A stretch of 64,000 bases of DNA from assembly GCA_016208165.1 (NCBI GenBank), contig JACQYL010000032.1, forward strand, positions 38,263-102,262. Direction: 5' to 3'. The translations under genes and the position numbers were made by a program. A model generated the notes under the pieces. That model did not search any database and was not told the origin of the DNA. It saw only the letters and a program-made list of their open reading frames with translations. The stretch comes from Deltaproteobacteria bacterium (GTDB lineage: Bacteria > Desulfobacterota > Desulfarculia > JACQYL01). Shown here piece by piece: positions 26,444 to 35,090 of the stretch (the first letter of the stretch is position 1; the number at the start of each line of letters is the position of its first letter).

Positions 26444-28492
26444 TTATTTGAATAGGTCGTCCTTCGGCTCATAGCCGAACTCTTCCGCTTGCAGCGGTTC
26501 CCAGGAATCGAAGATCGGCATTTGAGGCAGATCCTTCAGTTCGGGGAACCAACCCTTCAACGTGGAACGTCGGGAATGCTTACCTCTCATCGGCAGCTCT
26601 TCCCACGGGATATGAGCGTACATCAGAGAGTATACCGGGCCGATGACGGCCTTGTTGACCAGGTGCTGATCCATGATGCAGTTCATGATCACCGGGCCCT
26701 GTTTTTCGGCGATGTTGTAAGCTTCCTTCAGTTGGGCTTTGAATTTTTCTGATCGGTTACAGACCATGCCCTTGCCACCGAACACTTCGGCCAGCTTGTC
26801 GAACCGAGTATCGATCGGGCGCTCTTCACCCATCATCGTGACGCCCATCCATTTATTGCCGAAGACATCCTGTTCACCCAGGATATCCCAGTTGGGGCCA
26901 TACCACGGATACTTCATGCCGGGCATCCAGCCGCAGTTGTTGGTGACGAGATAAACGATCGGGAGCTTGTACATAACGGCAACGTGGATGTCCATGGCCG
27001 CATTCATCATTCCCGAGTCGCCCATCAGGGCCAGGAACGGAATCCGCGATCCGTTTTCCAGATCGCCGACAGCCGCGCCGATGGCCTGCCCGACACCGTG
27101 GCCCACACCGGCCTGATCGTTGGCCGTGATGCAGGAGCCGGGACGGGTGAATTGGAGATACGGCATGACGAAGTCGCTCATGGTGTATCCATCGATGGAC
27201 ACGCGCACGGCGCTGTCATACATCTCTTCGTTCACTTCCCGGATGATCTGTGACATATATCCGAAATGGAGCATGTCTCTCGATTTATATCTCGGATGAT
27301 CCGGACCGTACTTGTACGCTTTGGCGGCTCTCTTTTCCGTTGCATCCGCCAGGGACTTCTGGCAGCGTTTGGCCCACTCTTCGCGTTCCGGGCTGACCTT
27401 GTATCCATTCTTCTTGATACAATCGTTCAACTGCTTCATCACGACCTTGGTGTTACCCACCAATGACGCTTTGGTGTTGACATAGGTCCACACGTAATCG
27501 TTGCACGGAGCGATCTGAATGGATTCCGGCCACCCACCCGCGTATCCGTCAAAGAATCCGACTTTCAGTCCGACAGGGATCATCATGTCGAACTCGCTGC
27601 GGAACTTGGGGAACCCGCGATGATGCAGGGGGTGCTTTTCGGAGACGGCCGCACGCCCGAGACGCCGGGTGTTGAAAGGAATTTTGGTCAGGTTGATAAA
27701 TTCTTCCAGTTCGGGGCCCGCCTGATCCCAGGCAGCATAGTCGCCCAAAATAATGAAGGGCTTCTTCGCTTCCATGATCGCTTTGGCCGCCTTCTCGATG
27801 GCCGCCGGATCGGCGCCGGCGCTGATGGGTTTCTGCGTGTCTTCCTGACGCCAGTTGGGCAGCCAGTCCGCGTGTTGCGGGAAGAAACCGCCCCAGTAGT
27901 GTTCCCTGGCTTCATCTTTCATGAACAGACAGTCAATGCCCAGTTCGAAGGCCACCGGTCCCATGGGGGCCGACGTGGCGATACGGAAACCACGGGTCAT
28001 GAACTGCTTCACGGACCATGGATAGAACACTCGCTGCGCCCACTTACAAACGTGCGTAAAGAATTCCGCGGCAATACTTTCCTGGATCGTGTTGTACAGA
28101 TGGTCGTGCTCTTGCTCGATACCGCCCGCCAGGAAGACGATAGGAGTATTGCTCAGAAAGGCCTGTTGCATGGGGCTGAACGCGTTTCCGGTTCCAGGAC
28201 CCACCGTACCAAAGGCAACAGCCGGCTTTTGGGTGACCTGAGAATAACCCTCGGCAGCATACACGGCGTTTTGCTCGTGCCCGAAAATGATCAATTTGAT
28301 CCCAATTCGGGAAATGGCATCCACAAAATGCCAGATGTGACCGCCCGGGACGCCCCAGGCTATGGTAACACCATGTTCTCGCAGCACTTCCGCCACGTAC
28401 TTGCCTACACTGGGATACAACTCTCGTTTCCCAAGAGGAACCTCTAATTTCTTCTGTGCTTCTTCGTCAAACTCAATTCCAAGCTTCGGCAT
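26444..28492 (-). CDS. Thiamine-diphosphate-dependent enzyme (acetolactate synthase/acyl-CoA lyase superfamily)
   Basis: 682-residue ThDP enzyme, longer than the usual ~550-600. The N-terminal PYR domain has WGVPGGHIWHFVDA and catalytic Glu73 in FGHEQNAVYAAEGY, with GTVGPGTGN after it. The middle Rossmann-like domain spans ~225-320. The C-terminal PP domain has MGDSGMMNAAMD, then VTNNCGW, binding ThDP-Mg. AGAGGTAG precedes the ATG. Paralogue of the 3-1061 product. In the acetone-degrading Desulfococcus biacutus a ThDP enzyme acting with a B12 mutase has been proposed to condense a ketone with a formyl unit; this neighbourhood is similar, but the role here is inference. Confidence 0.88.
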   Translation of the reverse strand: MPKLGIEFDEEAQKKLEVPLGKRELYPSVGKYVAEVLREHGVTIAWGVPGGHIWHFVDAISRIGIKLIIFGHEQNAVYAAEGYSQVTQKPAVAFGTVGPGTGNAFSPMQQAFLSNTPIVFLAGGIEQEHDHLYNTIQESIAAEFFTHVCKWAQRVFYPWSVKQFMTRGFRIATSAPMGPVAFELGIDCLFMKDEAREHYWGGFFPQHADWLPNWRQEDTQKPISAGADPAAIEKAAKAIMEAKKPFIILGDYAAWDQAGPELEEFINLTKIPFNTRRLGRAAVSEKHPLHHRGFPKFRSEFDMMIPVGLKVGFFDGYAGGWPESIQIAPCNDYVWTYVNTKASLVGNTKVVMKQLNDCIKKNGYKVSPEREEWAKRCQKSLADATEKRAAKAYKYGPDHPRYKSRDMLHFGYMSQIIREVNEEMYDSAVRVSIDGYTMSDFVMPYLQFTRPGSCITANDQAGVGHGVGQAIGAAVGDLENGSRIPFLALMGDSGMMNAAMDIHVAVMYKLPIVYLVTNNCGWMPGMKYPWYGPNWDILGEQDVFGNKWMGVTMMGEERPIDTRFDKLAEVFGGKGMVCNRSEKFKAQLKEAYNIAEKQGPVIMNCIMDQHLVNKAVIGPVYSLMYAHIPWEELPMRGKHSRRSTLKGWFPELKDLPQMPIFDSWEPLQAEEFGYEPKDDLFK

Positions 28493-29125
28493 TCTACGCT
28501 ACCTCTCTGTGTGTTAGCTCCCTTCATTGGGAGACTGCGGTTCATGCCAATAATGCGCTCTGAGAACCTAATACCCCGAATGCAGCGATCGCCTTGCTTT
28601 GTATCACCACCTTCCCTCGCCGAATTAATTTGGTCAGTTTCACACCCGGGCATACATCGTAGGCTCGACACTCACCTGGTCGTCGCGTAGGCCAACTGAC
28701 ACAAAGTGGGCTAGCTGGCCCAACTAGCCCGAAATTCCTCATTTTTTTGGAGACTAAGAAAAAAGAATATCAGTGTCAAGGAAAATCCTAGTATCGGATT
28801 GCACGGAGCCCTCAACACGTTTCGGGCTCGCATTCTTGGAATCGGTGAACGGGGGGTCCGGCCTCACAATCTAACGCAGCTTTCCAGTCCCCGGATAGGC
28901 GCACGTAAGCCCATCTCGCTGTTCGATCAGGTTCCCCCAGCCCTCGTACAGCGACCTCGCCTTCTTCCGTATCGCTTATATCCACACTATCATCAGAGAC
29001 GTGCCGCATCAACCATAATGGGAGGCGCCCGGACGCCATCCTGTATTTTCGCGGTTCGCAGCAGCAGTCACGCGGAAGTTCTGTTCATCAACCGCCTGCC
29101 TGAGCAATAACCCTTCACTCTGCCT
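28493..29125. other. Intergenic region, no gene supported
   Basis: Contains a GGGCTAG/CTAGCCC hairpin (28708-28714/28724-28730) followed by ATTTTTTT on the plus strand. The rest shows no coding signal; given leader copy B next to it, it may hold a decayed TetR-type gene. Confidence 0.4.
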
Positions 29126-29260
29126 CAGCCAAACGGTTTCTCCAGTATTACGAAGTTATTAACAGGCCTCTTAAATCGCATTCTCACCTATCATAGCGAC
29201 TATTTGAAAGTCAAATATTTTTCTTTCCATGTATTGAAAAACGGGATCTTTTTTCTACAG
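29126..29260 (-). repeat. Copy B of the TetR leader region
   Basis: 25-nt SD/start block at 29126-29150 (3 mismatches with 16659-16683), a 38-nt spacer and a 28-nt block at 29189-29216 (2 mismatches with 16723-16750), followed by similar A/T-rich DNA. The TTG start is kept, but the frame stops after five codons. Confidence 0.75.
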
Positions 29261-29405
29261 ACCGTCTAATTTCGAGAATCGACATCTCCTGCTTCGTTCT
29301 GAACCGTCCGTCCTGAACCGGTTTCTCCAAACCCGATCCCATCATCCATAAAAAACTTTGTCACATCAGTTGATTAACGCATCATCGGCCTTCGGTCCCA
29401 CCACC

Positions 29406-31283
29406 TCATTGCGCCGGCGACCCGTCAAAACGGAGCTGTATATGGAGCACATCGTCTTCTTCCAACTCCGTGAGCATGCGATAACCGGTCTTCCGGAAAA
29501 CGCGGACCATCCCCATGTTCGTGCGCAAAACATACGCAGCAAACCCCTTCAGTCCGTTTGCGCGTGCGATCTCGATCAGATAATTTATCAGGAAAGATCC
29601 GATTCCGGTGTTCTGGTACTTCCTGTTCACCGCAAAATCCACTTCGGCCGTGTCCGATCCATCTTCCCTGATGTAATGGGCGACCGCCACGATGCGCTCT
29701 CCGCCGCCTTCTCGCAGGGTCCCCACGATGGTCATCTGATTCAGATAGTCAATATTGCACATGGCCTGCACATCCCGATGAGGAAAGGCCTTCATAGGAA
29801 GAAAAAATCGCGTTCTGACGTCTTCCCGGGGCATGAAGTAGTAGAGTTCCTGCAGCGCTCTCTCGTCCGTGGGCTTGATGGGACGGAAACGAACGCCGAG
29901 GTCTTCTTTGAAAGTTCGCTTAGTCTCCCATCGGTCCGGATACAGGCGGCCCCGCTCGTCGGAGAGCGCTTGATCTTCATACACGTAGTGCAACCGTTTG
30001 GCATCCGACATAAGCTGCCTGCGGAACCTCGGGTGAGCGATGTCAATCAGTGCGATTGTTCGCTCGCGAATACTCATACCGAACAGGTCGACGATGCCGA
30101 ATTCGGTGACCACGTATTGTACGGAGGCTCTGCTCAGGACAACCCCGCTGCCGGGGGTAAGCTGGGAAACGATTCGAGATCGGGAACCATCGGGGTTAGT
30201 GGAAGGTATCACAACGATCTTCTTGCCACCTTTGGATAAGTCGGCTCCATCCATGAAATCCGCGTAGCCGCCGAATCCGCTGAAGATTCTGTGACCCTGG
30301 GAATCCGCACACACTTGACCAGTCAGATCCAGTTCAATGGCCGGGCTGATGGACACCACCTTGTCGTTGAGGGCGATGGAAGCAGGATCATTCACCACCT
30401 CCGTCGGATGAAGCTCCACGTCCGGATTGTCGTGAACAAAATCGTACAACCGTCGGGTTCCGATGCAGCAACTCGCAATTACCTTGCCTGGAAACGACTT
30501 CTTTTGCCGATTCGTAACGGCGCCGGATTCGATCAAGCCCAGAAATGCGTCGTGCAGGACGTCCGTGTGAATCCCGAGGTCCTTCTTTCCACGCAGCGAA
30601 AGCACCGCCTGAGCGGAGGTCGGAGCCAACCCCGCGGCGATGACGGAACCGTCATCCACCAGACCGGCCACTTTTTCCGCGATTCGATCCTGGATATCCG
30701 TCGGAGTCGGGAATCGATACTCCAACAACGGCTCCTCGTGCTCAACGATGAAATCGATCTCGTCTACGTGAATGCGGCTGTCTCCATGCACCCTAGGCAT
30801 AGAACGATTGACCTGGGCTATGACCGTTTCGGCGGACTCAGCGGCCGACTTTCCGATATCCACGCTGATTCCGAACGTGCAGTAACCGTGTTCGTCCGGA
30901 GGCGACACCTGAATCAGCGCCGCATGTAGGGAAAGCCGGCCGCTCGTGAACAGCTTGGGGACATGGCGGAAATGAATGGGCATGTAATCGGCGTTCCCCG
31001 TGGAAACGGCCCCCCTGGTTCCGGAGGCGACAAAAAAGGACTTTACGCGGAAGGACTCTTTATAGGCATCGGAGGTTAAGGACCGTCCTCCTAAAGAAAA
31101 AGAATGGATTAATTCGACGTCGGATAACTCATAGTGTAAGGCCTCGAGTGCACTCACCAGATGGCGGGGTTCGGCGCATCCCGAGCTTATGAATACGCGC
31201 TGGCCCGGTTTAATCGACCTCAGCGCCGTATCCGCACCCGTCTTCTTCTTCTCGTAAACGCTCTTCCAATCACTTGTACCCAT
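29406..31283 (-). CDS. Acetyl-CoA hydrolase/transferase fused to a GNAT acetyltransferase
   Basis: 625 residues. The first ~430 form an acetyl-CoA hydrolase/4-hydroxybutyrate CoA-transferase: IQVSPPDEHGYCTFG, AIELDLTGQV (the Glu lies in this block) and the CoA-binding SGFGGYADFMDGA are seen. The last ~170 are a GNAT domain with EVDFAVNRKYQNTGIGSFL as acetyl-CoA motif A. The start at 31283 has GGAG 8 nt upstream; a longer frame to 31331 has none. Likely moves CoA between acetyl-CoA and an acid substrate, with the GNAT part regulating or acetylating a partner. Its start follows the iorB stop by ~65 nt. Confidence 0.85.
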   Translation of the reverse strand: MGTSDWKSVYEKKKTGADTALRSIKPGQRVFISSGCAEPRHLVSALEALHYELSDVELIHSFSLGGRSLTSDAYKESFRVKSFFVASGTRGAVSTGNADYMPIHFRHVPKLFTSGRLSLHAALIQVSPPDEHGYCTFGISVDIGKSAAESAETVIAQVNRSMPRVHGDSRIHVDEIDFIVEHEEPLLEYRFPTPTDIQDRIAEKVAGLVDDGSVIAAGLAPTSAQAVLSLRGKKDLGIHTDVLHDAFLGLIESGAVTNRQKKSFPGKVIASCCIGTRRLYDFVHDNPDVELHPTEVVNDPASIALNDKVVSISPAIELDLTGQVCADSQGHRIFSGFGGYADFMDGADLSKGGKKIVVIPSTNPDGSRSRIVSQLTPGSGVVLSRASVQYVVTEFGIVDLFGMSIRERTIALIDIAHPRFRRQLMSDAKRLHYVYEDQALSDERGRLYPDRWETKRTFKEDLGVRFRPIKPTDERALQELYYFMPREDVRTRFFLPMKAFPHRDVQAMCNIDYLNQMTIVGTLREGGGERIVAVAHYIREDGSDTAEVDFAVNRKYQNTGIGSFLINYLIEIARANGLKGFAAYVLRTNMGMVRVFRKTGYRMLTELEEDDVLHIQLRFDGSPAQ

Positions 31284-31347
31284 ACATGGTCTCCACTGGG
31301 TCCGGCATTTCCGAGCCAGGTTTCCACGCATGAACCCGGTTGGCGCT

Positions 31348-31956
31348 CTATTGTTCCGTTGCCATACTCACGCCTCTGTAAAAGGCTTCCCTGTTGGCCT
31401 CCCACTTGTCCGAGGGAAGGCGCTCCCGAAGCACCTCCAACATGATCTCACTCGGAACAGGAACGAGTCCGGCGCCAAAAAGGGTTCCCATCATCACGAT
31501 GTTGGCCACAATGGCGCCGCCCAACTCCTGCGCGATTCTTGTCGCCGAAACCCAATACACCCCGGCGCTCAACTCCTCGAGGGCCTGCCGGATTTGTTGA
31601 GGCTCCGGATACTCGAGCTCGCCGGCTATGACATTTAATGGATATACCGGACGGTCGTTGGTCATGACAACCACATCCGGGTTTCCGTAATCCGCCAATA
31701 CGCGAAGCGTTTCCACCGGTTCGAGCCCCAAGATCACATGAGCAAGCCCTTTAGGGATCAGGGGGCCGTAACGCCGATCCCTGGATATGCGAATGTGGCT
31801 CATCACGGATCCGCCACGTTGGCTCAGACCGTAAGTATCGCCTACCGTCACTCGTAGGCCGTTCCTCAGCAACGCCTCTCCCAGCCAATGGGCCGCGATT
31901 ACATTGCCCTGGCCGCCGGCTCCCGTAATCACCAGGTTGAGCGGTTCACCCAGCAT
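31348..31956 (-). CDS. iorB: Indolepyruvate ferredoxin oxidoreductase beta subunit
   Basis: 202-residue beta subunit with the gamma-type fold: LVITGAGGQGNVIAAHWLG at the N-terminus, YGLSQRGGSVMSHIR and NIVMMGTLFGAG further on. Works with IorA to convert aryl- or alkyl-pyruvates to acyl-CoA with ferredoxin reduction. Its ATG overlaps the last 11 nt of the iorA frame, which places the true end of iorA at 31946 rather than at the UAG at 32132. GGGAGGTG precedes the ATG. Confidence 0.9.
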   Translation of the reverse strand: MLGEPLNLVITGAGGQGNVIAAHWLGEALLRNGLRVTVGDTYGLSQRGGSVMSHIRISRDRRYGPLIPKGLAHVILGLEPVETLRVLADYGNPDVVVMTNDRPVYPLNVIAGELEYPEPQQIRQALEELSAGVYWVSATRIAQELGGAIVANIVMMGTLFGAGLVPVPSEIMLEVLRERLPSDKWEANREAFYRGVSMATEQ

Positions 31957-33865
31957 GGTTCAGCACCTCCCGCGAAATGGCCCCCTCAGGACAGATATCC
32001 GCACACACCCCGCACCCCACACAAATGACCTCGTCCACGATCGACTTGGCGGTCGTCCGATCGAAATACAGTCCGGGACAACGGAAGACGCGCGTGCAGT
32101 ACCGGTTACACCCGCAGTCCTCGCCTGTGCACTACTCCGTATCCACTCGAACGGTATATGGAAAACCGCCCTGCTTGCGCTGAACCAGAGCGCAGGCGCG
32201 TCTGAGAATCAGCACCCGGACCCCCTCCTCGTTGAGAAGGCGGTAGATGGCGTCTCGTGTCGCATCGAGATCGTAAGGATCCTGAACAACGACCGAAGCG
32301 CCCAGCGATCGGCATAGGGCCTCGAGATCCAACGCCCTGGCTCCCGGCCCCATGGCGCCCTTTTCCAAACCGGGATGCGGCTGAAAACCAGTCATGGCCG
32401 TCGCTCTGTTATCGAGAATGATCAAAAGGTATTCGGCTCCATGGTGAACGGCGTCCACCAGCGGCGGAATCCCGGCGTGAAAAAAGGTCGAGTCGCCCAC
32501 AACGCTGATAACCGGTTGATCGAAGCCTTGACCCCTAAGCTTCATGAAGCCTCCGGCCACACCCAGACCGGAGCCCATGCAATGCGTCAGTTTGGACTGT
32601 AAAAACCCGGTGGGGAACAAAGACAGCGTATAACAGCCGATGTCGCCCGATACAAACCCTCCGCGCGCATCGAGTTTCAGCGCGTTCTTGATGCTCCAGA
32701 AAGACGCCCGGTGAGGACACCCGGGGCAAAAGCCAAAGGCTCGAGGAGGAGCCATCGCATCGGCCATCGCCTTCGCCCGATCGGCGTATTCACGATCCCT
32801 TAGCGGGAGATGCCGGTCCAACAAACGCGCGAGGGCAACCATGACCAGATCGGGATTCATTTCACCGTCTTTCGGCAGGGTTTCATCCACCCTGCCGTGG
32901 AACGTCTTCATACCCAATGCTGAACAGGTCTGCGCGAAAAACGCTTTCACACCATCCTCGACAAACGGATCCACTTCCTCCACGAACAAAATGCGATCAC
33001 ATCGATCTAGCTGCCTGGCAAGCCATCGCCGCGGCAGGGGCCAGGTGGTTCCCAGCTTGGCCACGCCGACACGCTTTCCGAGACCCAACAATTCGACCGC
33101 TTCCCTCGAATACAGGTAGCCGTTGCCGCATGTGATGATGAGCAGTTCCGCATGATCGGGGCCTTCGTACCAGTTAAATTCCGATCCCTCGAACCAAGCT
33201 TCCGCCCGGTCCATGTTCCTGTGCATTCTCTGATGGTTGGGAGCTACAGGAAACGTCTTCCAAAGCGAGCCGAGATCAAACCCGGGGATCCGCTTCTTTT
33301 CCGGAAGCGTTCCCAACGTCACCGCCTCCCTGGAATGGGAAAGGCGCGACACACTACGGAGCACACACAACGACCCGAGCGTCTCGGATAATTCGAGGGC
33401 GTACTTGGCCATGTTCAACGCTTCTTCAGGGAAGGCGGGTTCAAGCAGAGGCACATCCGCGACCCTCGCCACAAAACGCGCGTCCTCTTCGTTGGTGCTC
33501 GATATCGCGCCGGGATCGTCACAAGTCACCAGAACCAGGCCGGCCTTGACGCCGGAAAGGGCCAGGTTGGTAATAAAGTCCATGGCCACGTTGACGCCGT
33601 TTTGCTTCATGGCCGCCATCGAGCGAACTCCGGCAAAGGAAGCAGCCGCCGCACCTTCCAGAGCCACTTTCTCGTTCACGGACCATTCTGCCCAGATGCC
33701 CAGATCCGGAGCCACGGCAGCGATGTTCTCGAGGATCTCCGACGAAGGATTTCCGGGATACGCAGCGCAAAATTGAACGCCTCCTTCGAGGAAGCCCCGG
33801 GCGATGGCCTCGTTTCCCATCAGTAATACGCGAGCGCCGGCCTTGCCTTTCGCAATCTCAGACAT
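31946..33865 (-). CDS. iorA: Indolepyruvate ferredoxin oxidoreductase alpha subunit, interrupted by an in-frame UAG
   Basis: Residues 1-577 form the IorA core: ThDP motif VVGDSTFFHAG, CPGCPHRASFW, and an N-terminal PYR/domain III half. The frame meets TAG at 32132-32134 just after RVDTE. The same frame then continues for 61 codons with CTGEDCGC, CTRVFRCPGL and CVGCGVCADICPEGAI, the expected C-terminal ferredoxin domain, before TGA at 31946. The ending overlaps iorB, as in intact operons. Either a nonsense mutation (CAG or AAG to TAG), readthrough, or a sequence error. Without the tail the enzyme lacks its [4Fe-4S] exit path. Confidence 0.85.
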
Positions 33866-33911
33866 AGCATGTTCCCTTACGCGACATTTCCAATTGGTCT
33901 CGGATTTCGAC

Positions 33912-34931
33912 TCAGTCTCGATTCATTCTATCCCGCTGCCTGGCCAGCCCGCGCGCCCGTTTGGCCACGGAAGCCTCTTCAAGATGGCTCAGGTTCGATG
34001 AAGGCATCTCGGCAACCTCTACAACGCCTCGATCGGAGGCCCTTTCGAGCAGTTCCCGCCCCAATTCGGTGCGGACGATCGCCGTATTCCATCCTACGTC
34101 ACCTTCCAGGGCTCCTACCGAGATATCGGCCTGTTCTGCGGTCATGTCGGGACACAAACCGCAGCCTTCCATAGCCATAGGGCGTATGCGATCCAGAGGA
34201 AACTCGCGGATCGCGTCTGACCGAGCGATCTGAAGCACATTGGCCGGAGGGGGAGGAATGTCGTATTTTCGGATCTCGGGGCCGACCTCCTCCCGTTTCA
34301 AGAAGCGAATGAACGAGCGATAATCCAGGGCCCAGGTACAGAAAAGCCATACGATCAATGATATGGAGGCCGAGTGCTCTTTCTTTGTCAGAGCTGAGGC
34401 TCGCATCTTATTCAAGGCCATGGCCTGGCACGGCAGCGCCACCAGTCCGGTGGGAGCCGCGCTCCGTTGAGCTTCCCGATTGAAGACGGACAGACTGCCG
34501 CCAGCCACATATCTGGAACCGCCGCAGGCCGAGACCTCCTCCCGGGTCACGGCCACAACCCCGTGGGGGCCTCCGATTCCTTCTTTAGAGGTCAAAACCG
34601 CCCTGGAAATGATTCCTTCGTGCAGCGCACAGTCTATTATGGCGGAGACCGTCCCTCCATACTGTCCCGTTTGCTTCCACGGATCCACAGTAGCTCTCGT
34701 TCTGTGCACGGACTGGAAACGGCCAAGAGGCGGGACCGTGCCGTTCGACAACTTCATCGGAACCTTGGGGCACACCTCGTAGCATCGGCCTTGTTCACGT
34801 TCACAAACATCCGTGCACACAACTTTGCCGTCAAGAAATACCAGATAAGGGCATAAACTCACGCATGCGCCGCATGCCACGCACAGACCGGGGTCGATCA
34901 CTTCTTTCAGCAGTGTTTTCAACGCACTCAT
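33912..34931 (-). CDS. Coenzyme F420 hydrogenase/dehydrogenase beta subunit-like (FrhB family)
   Basis: 339 residues. An N-terminal [4Fe-4S] motif LCVACGACVSLCP sits near residue 17, followed by further Cys (CTDVCEREQGRCYEVCP) and the FrhB body with GQYGGTVSA, GLVALPCQA and GCGLCPDMTAEQADISVG. FrhB-type subunits carry FAD and Fe-S clusters and move electrons between ferredoxin and a second carrier. Upstream of iorA by 46 nt in the same orientation, so it may be the electron-transfer partner of IorAB. GAGG precedes the ATG. Confidence 0.85.
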   Translation of the reverse strand: MSALKTLLKEVIDPGLCVACGACVSLCPYLVFLDGKVVCTDVCEREQGRCYEVCPKVPMKLSNGTVPPLGRFQSVHRTRATVDPWKQTGQYGGTVSAIIDCALHEGIISRAVLTSKEGIGGPHGVVAVTREEVSACGGSRYVAGGSLSVFNREAQRSAAPTGLVALPCQAMALNKMRASALTKKEHSASISLIVWLFCTWALDYRSFIRFLKREEVGPEIRKYDIPPPPANVLQIARSDAIREFPLDRIRPMAMEGCGLCPDMTAEQADISVGALEGDVGWNTAIVRTELGRELLERASDRGVVEVAEMPSSNLSHLEEASVAKRARGLARQRDRMNRD

Positions 34932-35090
34932 TATCGATCCTCGAAGCCATTAGAACAGGGGGTGGAATGGATTGATCCTTGGGTGATCGACGGCCCACTC
35001 ATCGTAACCGATACGGCGTGTTCGGTCTTCCGTCCCGACCACGCCCACCCGAAGGTCGATTGAAGCCCTCCGTCGTCCTCCATTATGACC

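Noticed and set aside
28812..29039. 75-codon frame upstream of the ThDP gene
   Set aside because: No SD, no motif; the region looks decayed.
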